64,000 nt of DNA from Bretschneidera sinensis. Lineage: Eukaryota > Streptophyta > Magnoliopsida > Brassicales > Akaniaceae. The stretch lies in assembly GCA_023935145.1 (NCBI GenBank), contig CM043699.1, positions 58,606,638 to 58,670,637 on the forward strand. The letters run 5' to 3'. The notes beneath the pieces were generated by a model. It did no database searches. It had not been told where the DNA came from and worked only from the letters and a program-made list of their open reading frames with translations. Numbering within the stretch: the first letter of the stretch is position 1; every line of letters begins with the position of its first letter. The translations under genes and the position numbers were made by a program. Shown piece by piece: positions 33,991 through 43,543 of this stretch.

Positions 33991-35022
33991 CTAAATCTCC
34001 TTTCCAGGATTACTCCCAAATCTGCTGAGAACATTAATTGCCTGAGAAATGTCGGGTCTATTGCTTATCATCATGGACATGATTAATCCAACCGCACTAG
34101 AGTAAGGGACCTTTTCCATTTCCTTCTTCTCCTCATCCATTCCAAGACATTGTTCGCTGGAGAACTTAAAATGACCCGCAAGAGGAATCTTCACTGGTTT
34201 ACCATCTTTCATAGAAAACTTGTACAACACCTTTTCTATGTCGAAAGACTCAGAAACCTTCAACCCGTTTCTCTCCCTTTCCCGAATTCTTCTCATCCCA
34301 AGGATTTTTTGTGTAAGGCCAAGATCCTTCCTCTCAAACTTCTCACTGAGTTTAGATGTCAACCTTTCTATCCTCTCTCTGTTGTTCCCAACCAACAGCA
34401 TATCATCAACATAGATGAGGATCATCACAACTTCCTCCACCTTGCGTCTAGGTGAGAAGGTTTCTGTGAAATCTATACCGTCTCTTTGCATGAACCCCAT
34501 TGCCACCAGCTTAGCCTTGTTTCGGACTTCATCCCCTGGAGGGTTCCCTTCTTTGATCTTGTAAGTCCACTTACAATCCACAACTCTCAATTTTATTGGA
34601 ATGTGCACCAATTCCCAAGAGTTGTTATTCCTCAAAGAATGCATTTCTTCCTCCATAGCTAGCTTCTATCTTGACGAATCCTTACATACCATGGCATCCA
34701 TGTAAGTCTCTGGTTCACTTATCCCTCATTCTGTCCAAGGAGCTACTGCATTCACCGTCGCAAAACCATATCTCAAAGGTGGTCTGACCAGCCTTCTTTC
34801 CAGATCCCTTGTGAGTTGATAGTCATTCTGACTTGCTGCATCATCCCCTTCTAGTTCAGCCTCCTCTCGAGTGTCCTGAGCTTGGCATTCCCCAATGGGC
34901 TCTACCTAGTCCGAACCCTCTTGCCTTCCTTACTCTACCTGAACTGAATTTTCCTTGATGCTATGCTCCACAAATACCGAACTGGTTTGCTCACTATTCC
35001 CTGCAGGGTTAGTTTTCTCCAA
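33991..35022 (-). pseudogene. C4 linker and shortened reverse transcriptase
   Basis: An open reading of 221 codons (34656-33991) starts MEEEMHSLRNNNSWELVH, and FSPRR is joined directly to KVEEVVMILIYVDDMLLVG. The YVDD box survives but the preceding third of RT is gone. The linker upstream (34657-35022) has stops. Confidence 0.88.
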
Positions 35023-36268
35023 TTAGGGAAATAACAATTCATTAAAAATGACATCCCTACTTATTATGAGTTTCTTTCCATTTTGCTCTAAGGACCATAA
35101 CCTATACCCCTTAACCCCATCACCATACCTTAGAAACACACATTTTCTAGACCTTGGACTAAGTTTATCATCCTTTTGATGTGTAAACGCAGCACATCCA
35201 AAAGTCCTAAGGTTGTTTAACTCAGGGGGTTTCCCACTCCACATCTCCTCGGGAGTCTTGAACTCTAAAGCTCTAGAGGGTGATCTATTAACCAAATAAG
35301 CAACAATAGACACTGTTTCCTCCCAAAAACATTTGGGTAATCCGGATCCATTTAACATGCACCTAACCTTTTCCCTAAGGGTTTTATTCATCCTCTCAGC
35401 AACTCCATTTTGCTGGTTTTTACAACCGTTTTATGTCTTAGAATCCTATTTAACCTACAGAATTGATCAGGTTCCTTATTAAAAACTTCTAAGCCATTAT
35501 CGGTTCTTAACACCTTAACTACCCTGACCGTTTGAGTTTCCTCCAGCTTTTTTACACCACTAACTTATTCAAAGTATCTGATTATTTTTAAGCAAATAAA
35601 CCCAAAACTTTCTTGAATAATTATCAGTTAAAGACAGAAAGTAAAGATTACCTCCCTGTGTTGGTGTTCTTGCTGGCCCCCAAAGATTGGCATGAATGTA
35701 GTCAAGAATGCCCTTAGGCTTGTGCACTTCGGTGTTGAAGCTAACCCAATGTTGTTTCCCAAGAACACAACATTCGCAGAAATCAAGTTCCTCTACCTTG
35801 TCACCACCAAGTAGACCATCACGTGTCCTAAGCAATTATACCAAAGGGCTGCCTTATCCATCTCAGCCATCAAGCTTGCTACTTGACCATTGATCTTCGT
35901 GTCTCTGATCATCTCATAGAGACCATCCTTCATTGCTGCTTTGATCCCTATCAAAGATCCCTTGGTTACCTTGATTTTTCCTCCCTCTACTTTGTATGTA
36001 TACCCCATGGAATCTAGCTACCCTAATGAGACCAAATTTCTTCTCAAATCTGGAAGATACCTCACATTCCATAGCAGCCTTGTCATTCAATCAAACATCC
36101 TCAACTGGATGTCTTCCGTGCCCCTCACTTGGTAAGAAGTATCATTCCCCCGAAAAACCTTTCCATCTTCGGTTTCCTTGAAATTCTTGAACCAATCCCT
36201 ATGAGGACACTTATGATGAGTGCACTCGGTATCCAAGATCTATTTCTCATTGCCTTCTTGCCCTTTGC
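35023..36268 (-). pseudogene. C4 protease end, GAG-pre-integrase and integrase
   Basis: GAG-pre-integrase at about 36008-35830. CECCVLGK lies near 35780 and YIHANLWGP (Asn for catalytic Asp) near 35690. RTDNGLEVF is near 35500. The Glu block (35410-35380) is frameshifted around CAGCAAAATGG. The C-terminal part, 35391-35023, is open. Confidence 0.85.
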
Positions 36269-36838
36269 TCACATTTGAGCACACAACAAGAACATCATCA
36301 TCTTGTTGTTCTCCCTTGGCAACCGAAGCCTCTCCATCTTGGTATAGCTTCCTCCCTCATCCCTCATCATCTTCTTGCAATCTTTCTTAAATTGACCCTC
36401 CTTATGGCAGTAAATGCATCTCTTCCCTCTAAATCTCAGTTTGGTGTGCGCTTTCCCATGCCTTTGTCCTCTACCTTTGTCTCGATAGTAGCCATGTATG
36501 TTGCTGCCATATCGAGTTGTTGGCCTTCCTCTAATGAATAGCCCTTCTCCACTTGATGCTCTCCTCATCTTAGCATCAAGATTATCTTGCAACTCTTTAT
36601 TAGGATCCATTTTAAAAGCAAAGATTCATTTATGAGGATACCTTTTATTAGGGAGAGTAAAGTACGCCATCTTCTTCATCTCATTCCGCTGGACCTCCAT
36701 GATACTTGCTGGAAAAGCGTCATCTTCTCCAATAGCCAAGTCCACCTTTTGTTGCATAAGAACTGCCTTGATCTTTCGCTTCCAAAGGGCAAAGTCTCCA
36801 TTTCCATCAAACTTCTCAACAATGAAGTTTGAACCCAT
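36269..36838 (-). pseudogene. C4 gag with internal deletions
   Basis: MGSNFIVEKFDGNGDFALW from 36838. A short deletion follows MAYFTLPNKRY near 36655. KELQDNL is joined to DAKMRRASSG as in C1. The knuckle reads CIYCHKEGQFKKDC with Gln for His. A single copy of the RG-rich unit is present. Confidence 0.88.
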
Positions 36839-37095
36839 CTTGCGAAGAAAATCCCAGATTTATGCAGCACCCACAATTCCTTTCCAACTTCTTCTAAATC
36901 TCAAGAACATGATCGAAGATTGATCTCAATACCATTCTTGAATCACCCTCAAGAACACGGTCAGATCTTGATCTCTACTCTGTTCTTGAATCACCTTAAG
37001 AACACGATCAGATATTGATCTCAACTCCATTCTTGAATCACCCAAGAAGTTGACCTTTGATTCTTAGAGTCTTGCTCCGATAATCTCCTATTCTT
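36839..37095 (-). other. C4 leader with three hairpin-like repeats
   Basis: Three tandem repeats of about 60 bases between 36895 and 37045 pair CAAGAA(C/T) with GTTCTTG or GTTCTTA around GATC. C1 and C3 have two. Confidence 0.65.
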
Positions 37096-37107
37096 GCTCT
37101 GATACCA
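37096..37107 (-). other. C4 primer-binding site (initiator tRNA-Met)
   Basis: The plus strand reads GCTCTGATACCA; the minus strand gives TGGTATCAGAGC, one base from the 5' LTR. Confidence 0.9.
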
Positions 37108-37108
37108 C

Positions 37109-37943
37109 TGTTGGAAATCACCCACAAGATGCCTAGGTGGTGATCTTCCAAACACCCAAGTCTAGAATGACTTGTAATAAAATCGAAACAAAACAGGAAT
37201 CAAACCAATCAAAGAAAGAACACAAGCAATTGTTATCAAGGTTCAGCAATGTGCCTATGTCCCCATGAGCTCCTCCGAGCCCTCTGCACTAAATCAACGA
37301 GTTCTTACAAGTTACAGCAACATCTCTTCAAGAAACCTCTAGTTCTTAAAGAACGAAAGAAGAGAAAAGAAAGTGATAAGGACTTGAGTTACCCTGAAAT
37401 TTTCTCCCAAGAAAATTCCACTTATAAGGCCCTTGAATCCCCAATATATACTACTCTCTCTCTCTAAATAACCAGCTTGTCTTGAATGAGTCTCTCCAGT
37501 GTTTAGTGTCTTTGCACTCTCACACACCCATGTGTTTTATTTCACACACATTCACATGTCATTCCCATCACACCTCTCTTGTTGAGATGATTGTCACATT
37601 CTTGAATGGCTCTTAGATGACCCTTTATATAGGGAAATGACTTCCTCATCCAATCTTGGAGATCAATCTCCACCCTTAGATCTCAAAAACCAAAGACCCA
37701 TGGCTCTCTAAGATTCTAAGTAATCCTGTGCATTTTAACCATGCTCCACGCACCATCTGAAGTTGCTGGAAAAACTTGTCTCAGTGTGCCTGGCGCCGTG
37801 GCCCAGAACAGGGCCGGCCGCAGTGCACAACAGGGCCACACTTCTCCACGTTCTGGGCACTGTGGCGCAGCCTTTCTGAGGCACGGCGCACACCTGGCCG
37901 AAGACTTCTCCTTTTCTGTTTGATCCTTAGACAAATACCAACA
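37109..37943 (-). repeat. C4 5' LTR
   Basis: 835 bp, TGTTGGAAATCACCC...AATACCAACA on the plus strand. The minus-strand TATA box is at 37622-37632. The word region, 37760-37905, is longer than in the 3' LTR and keeps more CG sites (GGCGCCGTGGCC, GGGCCGGCCGCAG). Confidence 0.9.
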
Positions 37944-38408
37944 CCCTATATAAAGGGTCATCTAGGAGCAATCTCATGGGTGAGACAAGATAAGTGAGAT
38001 CAAGTTTGAGAGTACAAAGACACAAACACAAGAGAGACTCATTGAAGAGAGGCTGGTTGCTTAGAGAGAGAGTTATATAGATTGGGGATTCAAGGGCTTT
38101 GTAATTGGAATTTTCTTAGGGAAAATTCCAAGGAAACACTTAGTTTTTATCACTTTCTTTTTCTCTTCTTTCGTTCTTCAAGAACAAAAGGGTTCTTGAA
38201 GAGGTGCTGTTGTAATTGTAAGAAGTCCATTGATTTAGTGCAGAGAGCTCGGAGGAGCTCACGGGGACATAGGCACATTACCGAACCTCGATAACAATTG
38301 CTTGTGTTCTCTTTTATGCTTTGATTCTTGTTTCTGTTTGTACAAGTCATTTTGAACTTAGGTATTTGGAAAGATCACAACCTGGGCATAGAGGGTGATT
38401 TTCCAACA
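37944..38408 (+). repeat. C3 3' LTR, second part
   Basis: CCCTATATAAAGGGTC to TTTTCCAACA. CCCTA (37944-37948) repeats CTCTA (32708-32712) as the target duplication of C4. Confidence 0.9.
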
Positions 38409-38435
38409 ACGACCAAAGTACCCTTAGTGTTAAAA

Positions 38436-38940
38436 TATCTTCAAGTGATTATGATAAATTTTATAACTTTATTTATCTTAAAATTGTTTATAACACAAAA
38501 TTTTAGGTTATTTGAATTCATATTTTTTTTTAAAAAATAAAAGCATACAATATCATTTTAATATTTAAAACAGAAAAGTTTGTCTTTGATTTTTATTTTA
38601 TAATAGTCTTTGAAATTAATTTATTTGAGATGTTAGATTATTTAATTTTATAAAAAAAACATATAGACAAACTTTCCATTCAAAATATTTAATTTTATTT
38701 TATGATAGTCTTTGATTTTCATTTATTTGAAGATGCGATAGGCAATGATATCATAATACTGTTTAAAATATAAAATTTATGAAGTAAATTTTTGTATACC
38801 ATATAATAGAATATAAATCCATTAAAATTGTACTTTTAACAATTTTTGAAAAAGAACGATGATAATTTTCCTTTTAAAAAAGTCCCTAAATATTTCATAT
38901 TAAATATGCTTCATCCTTAATACTTCTATTTTTTTTAAAA
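38436..38940. other. Interior of the MITE-like element
   Basis: Very AT-rich, no coding signal. A direct repeat around TATAGTCTTTGA/TGATAGTCTTTGA (38601 and 38703) is visible. Confidence 0.6.
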
Positions 38941-39126
38941 GTAACTTTTATGATACCTAAAGGTACTTTAGTGATCATGGTTAAAATTTTGATTCTTCAA
39001 AAAAATTAATTTTGAGGCTGCTTATTGGTGGATATTGGTTTTTTGGGATGAATTGTAGGCTTTTAAAAAGTTTAGTATGTTAGTATCATTTCAACAAACT
39101 TGGAGGTAATGCAGTGTAATTTTTCT

Positions 39127-39474
39127 TTTAATATATATAAGGATAAAGAGCAAAACAGGACAAACATTACATCCATAAATGAAAATGAAATCCTTCTTTG
39201 AATTTCGGAAAACATAGTAGATATCATGCCATCAACAAATTCAGAGATCAAAAATGGAAAATGGAACAAATTTAGTGCTTTACTTGAGATACACGAGCTG
39301 CGAGGCTTGGTGGAGGTCTGTAGAGGAGCTTATTCCTCGAAATCTTTGACTTTGAACCACGACACTATTCTTGCAATGGAATAGCCACTAGGGAAGTGGT
39401 GGCGCGATATGGTCTCGGATGTCAGGGAGAGAGGAGCTTGGTTTAGGGCACCAACAAATGGCAAGATTTCAATG
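39127..39474. other. Unassigned flanking sequence
   Basis: Moderate-GC sequence between the MITE-like element and C5 that continues at 50834-51106 once C5 is removed. A 65-codon minus-strand ORF (39072-39269) crosses the MITE boundary and looks like chance. No protein family is recognised. Confidence 0.5.
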
Positions 39475-39479
39475 GTGGG

Positions 39480-40095
39480 CATTAGGAAAAATGTGGATTC
39501 AGAGTGTTTAGAAGTATAAGAAATGGGTGACTTTGAGACACGTATTACGTTGTCTTTAAGGCTTTATTTTTCCCCACTTGATTGCTTTAGGTTCTGAAAA
39601 ATATTCCTCCAGGATACTCAAAGTCTCTAAGAATCTCTAAGAGCAAAATCAAAAATTGTTCTTTGAGTTCTCTTTTGACACAAAGAAGAAAAGTGATTGT
39701 AATTTTTTTCTAGAGAGAAAATAAAAAAAAAAGAAGAAGAATTTTGAAAAATCATAAAAGAAAGTTAAAAGTAAAGTAGTTTATTTTGGAAGTTATTAAA
39801 AGTATTTATAGATTTAATTTTGAACTTTCAACAGTCTAAAAATGAAGAGTAATCATTTAAAAACGTAGCTCTTCAAAGAGAAGACATGACTTTCTGAAAA
39901 GTTATAGCTATTGGAATTCGAATTCAAAACTTTTGAACATTCAGTCGACTGAATCAACATTTAAAACTAAAAAGTATCAGGTGTCAGGTATTCATTCGAC
40001 TAAATGATTTATTCAGTCAACTGGAAAAACAAACAATAACTCTTTATCCTTCATTCAGTCGAATGAATCTTGATTTTCCAACAAAACTTCCAACA
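39480..40095 (-). repeat. C5 3' LTR
   Basis: 616 bp. Starts CATTAGGAAAAATG (degraded TGTTAGG) and ends CTTCCAACA on the plus strand. ATTCAGTCGACTGAA-type dyads (about 39938-40070) recur; the other copy has the same motif, more decayed. Confidence 0.9.
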
Positions 40096-40110
40096 ATCCC
40101 CTACTTTTGT
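40096..40110 (-). other. C5 polypurine tract
   Basis: The minus strand reads AAAAGTAGGGGAT next to the 3' LTR. Confidence 0.8.
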
Positions 40111-41052
40111 TTGAGTAAAAAACTTTCTTGAAAACACTTTGATAAAATAATACAACCAATAATCATCTGAAATTGATATACATATGTGAAGATATATTTT
40201 GATTTAAATCTATATTTATTATTAATATTTCAAAACTCTAAGAATTATCTAATTGCTCAATAGCATTAAATTATAGACTCTATAAACTAGAGTCGAAAAT
40301 ATAACATATATATCTTTCTCTTGTTTTGGTGAGAAACTCCATATTACTTAGCACTATTATAGCCTTATGCTTGATCCTGGTTCATGAACTCTCTTGAGAG
40401 TAAACCTTAAAACTCTCTTAAGAAGTGACACCACTTCTAAGTTCATATAGGTGAAGTCTACAATGTATTTCCACTACTAGAACACACTACAAATATGTAA
40501 TAGACTTCATTAAGAGTATACCTCATCCTACACAACAAAGTAATAGACAATATTGACCACTTAGGGGCTAACTTTTGTTAGTATTAATACAATCACTTAT
40601 TAGTAACTTTTTTTACTCATTAAACTTTATAACTAGTGTAATGCTAGAAATAAAGTTGAGTTACCATTACTGGTGATTCTTTTTAAAAAGGTTTCAGCCC
40701 CATTTCCAAAGTTATCATTCTCACTAACTCCCTAGAGAGGGCTTTTATGAAAGAATCAGCCAAGTTTTTACTTAACTTCATATAGAAAATTATAATAATA
40801 TTATCTCTTATCAATTATCTTACATACTCATGTCTCAGACAGATATGTCAGAACTTACTTTTATAGGTACTGTTATAAGCCCTTAACGACATAGTTTCAC
40901 TATCACAATGTGCAAAAATTGGAGGCATAGGATGTGGCCACATACTTATATTCAACAATAAGTTACGTATTCATTCCGTCTCTTTCCCAGTTTCTTCTAA
41001 AGCTATAAGTTCAAATTCCATTGTTGAGTGAGAAATACACGTTTGTTTCTTG
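40111..41052 (-). pseudogene. C5 RNase H C-terminal part and 3' region
   Basis: The minus strand next to G3 reads STMEFELIALEE, HCDSETMSLRAYN (40850-40930) and, after breaks, LADSFIKALSREL (40730-40770), the end of copia RNase H. Stops and frameshifts occur throughout. From 40111 to about 40690 it is AT-rich and noncoding. Confidence 0.8.
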
Positions 41053-41057
41053 CTTCC
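41053..41057. other. Target duplication of G3, left copy
   Basis: CTTCC, repeated at 46587-46591. Confidence 0.9.
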
Positions 41058-42282
41058 TGTTGTGAGTTTTAAATTACTCGCAAGCGCACGAGTCGTTTGC
41101 AGTATAGCGTTGTGCAAGTGCGAGGTCGAATCCACAGGAAATTGCGTTGTGAAAATATATTTTTAATCTAAACTAACTTTATCTTAACCTAGTTCCGAAT
41201 TGTGAATGATATTGCAAAAGAAATATAAACTAAGCTAAGTTGATTAAAAAACTAATAATAAAAAGCACTAAGGTTTCCGAATCCACCCTACCGAAGTTAA
41301 GCATACATGTTCTAAAAATATAGCCTATCAAAACATTCAATGAATCCAACTATAAGACAAAAAACAAAGAATATCCCAACTAAACCAAAAGCACCCGATG
41401 TATCCGCTCTTAACAAATCACAAAGGGAATCCAATTTAATCGAAAAGCATTCAATGTATCCATCAGATGAAACACAAAGAAAATCCAACAGACAATTTAA
41501 ACTCAATAAATTATAAGATTAACTCAAATAATTGGCAAAACATTTATACTAAAAATTGTCAGATTTGTACAAGCAAATTTGAACTACTACGCCAAACAAC
41601 GGCAGGGCTTCATCTTCAACCTTAGCTGAAGAGTCTAGCCACTCATAACAATAAAACTATAATAAAAAGTGCTAAACATTTAAACTAAAACAACTGAATA
41701 TAAAGAAATAAATAAACAACTTTACATGGGAGAAATTCCACTCGCTGACGGGCGGCGCTTCCCCTCGTGGTAGCAATGCCTTCGGGATCCAACAGAATGC
41801 TGATGGACGTCCACCGGAAAGCACCAAAGTGGCTCAGGAATTGTACACTGAATTATGAAGTCAGGTAGTGTTTATATAGGGGGAGACCCGGAGCAATGTG
41901 GCTTGCAGAAACGATGTGGGATACTGCCCGTGTGCGCTCGATCGCAGTATGTTGCGATCGATCGCAAGTGCGCTCGATCGCGTGTCTGGTGCGCTCGAGC
42001 ACAGGTGCGATGCACTGCAAACATTTCGATGTGGGATTGATGACCTTGCACTCGTTCGTAGGCAGGTGCGCTCGAGCGCATGTGCGCTCGATCGCATATC
42101 TCGTGCGTTCGATCGCAATGTCTCCATAAGCTTCAAATCTCCTGAAATGCTTCATTTTCTCCACAAAGCTGTAAAAACACACAAAACACAAGAAAAACGT
42201 AAAATAAAGTAAAATACTACTAACTAAGAGCATAACAAATGTAAGTTAAGGGTCTAAAATATGCAATATTTAAGACTCATCA
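41058..42282 (-). repeat. G3 3' LTR
   Basis: TGTTGTGAG...GACTCATCA on the plus strand. Seven GCGCTCGATCGC/GCGATCGATCGC-type words lie at 41933-42118. TATATAGGGGG at 41872 is the minus-strand TATA (CCCCCTATATAAAC). Confidence 0.93.
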
Positions 42283-42298
42283 AATACCCCCAAACTTA
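42283..42298 (-). other. G3 polypurine tract
   Basis: The minus strand reads AAGTTTGGGGGTATT directly before the 3' LTR. Near-identical copies occur at 43261-43275 and 43364-43378. Confidence 0.85.
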
Positions 42299-43543
42299 TA
42301 TTTTGCTAGTCCCTTAGCAAAACAAAATAAAAGACTCAATGAAAAACAAAGAACATAAAGATAAAGTCATCACTCATGGTATCCAAAAATTTAAGGAGCA
42401 CACATCACCATGATATTCATTCATAAGCAAGCTTAAAAAGGTAAACCCATCTAGGCAATGAATAGAAATGTTAAAATCTAATTACTTACAAAAGGCAGGA
42501 TAAGGCATCACAAGCTTGAATCAGTGTAAGGTGAATTAGTATATAAAAATAAAGCTTCTAAGTAACTCTAATGTGTAAGGTCTCCATGACTCAAGATTCA
42601 CCGAATTTCCCATCAAAAATGAACGACAAAGGCATAGTATGTTTTTTTTTTTAATAAGGCACGGCTATGTTTAGTTCCCTTAAGCTTTCTAATTGACCAA
42701 TGTAGCGAGTGTTAAGTCATTGACTCCCAAACCAGGTGGTTTTAGGGCATTAAGTGTAAAGACACCCCTAAGGACTTACTAACTCGAGTAAAAAAGGCTA
42801 CGAAATTAAACCGACCTTAATATTACCAAGCAAAATTCTACTTTTTGACGTGAACACTCACTGCTTACTGAGGCAAGAGGTCCAGTTACTCAGCGAAAAG
42901 TTTATTAATAAATTTTTTTTTTTATATTTTCCTATGCCCAAGAGTTCATCCAACAAGTCATCCAGTTTCAGTTAAGATAAGGAAAAATACACATTAAAAT
43001 CACATGTCATACCTCACATAATTTGTGCTAATGTGCTCGTGTTAGATTAGATCAAACATGTGAATTCTCAAAATGCCTAAAGTAAGTAACTAAATTTTAA
43101 AAATTTATCACCAGATCATGTGTTCAAAATGTTAAGCTCACCAATGACATCACATCACAGAAAATGTTTAGATCAACTAAAATTTCACGATAACATGAGC
43201 ATGCATTTATCTCTATGACGAAAAGACAACAAATTAGGACAAAGTGTGTGATGTGTCTCCCATACCCCCAAACTTAAATTACACATTGACCCCAATGTGT
43301 GACTAATATGGAAAGAGCTGACCTGAGATATGGAGAACTATCTGGACTGGTATGGCTCATAGCATACCCCCAAACTTGAACTGAAGTACGCTTTGTCCCT
43401 GAAAAATAAAAACTGGAAAACAAAAAATACTGGAAACAAACATTAATCATAAAAATGCGAAATAATAAATAAATAAAAGAAAAGATAAGCTGTGGGGTGC
43501 CTCCAATGAGCGCTAAGTTTAACGTCTTCAGCCATACCCAACA
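42299..43543 (-). other. G3 3' noncoding internal region
   Basis: No coding signal. GCTGAAGACGTTAAACTTAG at about 43512-43531 (minus) is the sequence that follows pol in Athila-like elements and lies directly after the broken RT. Two internal PPT-like copies are present. Confidence 0.75.

Larger units (their letters stand above)
32713..37943 (-). mobile_element. C4: Ty1/copia deletion derivative inside the C3 3' LTR
   Basis: Both LTRs, PBS, leader, gag, integrase, shortened RT and shortened RNase H are present on the minus strand. The imperfect target duplication CTCTA/CCCTA overlaps the C3 TATA region. C4 shares the gag, RT and RNase H deletions and the integrase D-to-N change with C1. Confidence 0.9.
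27574..38408 (+). mobile_element. C3: Ty1/copia (Tnt1/Tork-like), interrupted by C4
   Basis: 5' LTR 27574-28341, PBS 28343, gag, integrase, shortened RT, RNase H, PPT, and a 3' LTR in two parts (32374-32712 and 37944-38408). Flanks are ATAAC (27569-27573) and ACGAC (38409-38413), a target duplication if both bases of a CpG were lost by deamination on the left. It lies inside the left inverted repeat of the MITE-like element. Confidence 0.85.
27399..39126. mobile_element. MITE-like DNA transposon with ~200-bp terminal inverted repeats, split by C3
   Basis: Left arm 27399-27573 plus 38409-38435 is an inverted match of the right arm, about 38940-39126: AATTACACTRCAY..ACCTC, CTAACATACTAAACYTTT, AAGAATCAAAATTTTAA and AC(T/C)AAAGTACC(T/C)TTAG pair across the two. 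Without C3 the element is about 0.9 kb, too short for a transposase, so it is non-autonomous. GGTTAAATTACAC at the tip resembles MULE/MITE ends. TTTAATTTA (27390-27398) and TTTAATATA (39127-39135) could be a 9-bp target duplication. Family and exact ends are uncertain. Confidence 0.7.

Noticed and set aside
39127..39474. A host gene fragment between the MITE-like element and C5
   Set aside because: No reading frame long enough and no recognisable motif, even after joining to 50834-51106.
41933..42118. CRISPR-like repeats in the GATCGATC words
   Set aside because: Words are 12-16 bases, variable and nearly adjacent, inside an LTR of a plant retroelement. There are no spacers of fixed length and no cas genes.
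41855..42233. Overlapping Arg/Ser-rich ORFs in the G3 LTRs on both strands
   Set aside because: They come from reading the GATCGATC word array in several frames. Low complexity, and present only because of the repeats.
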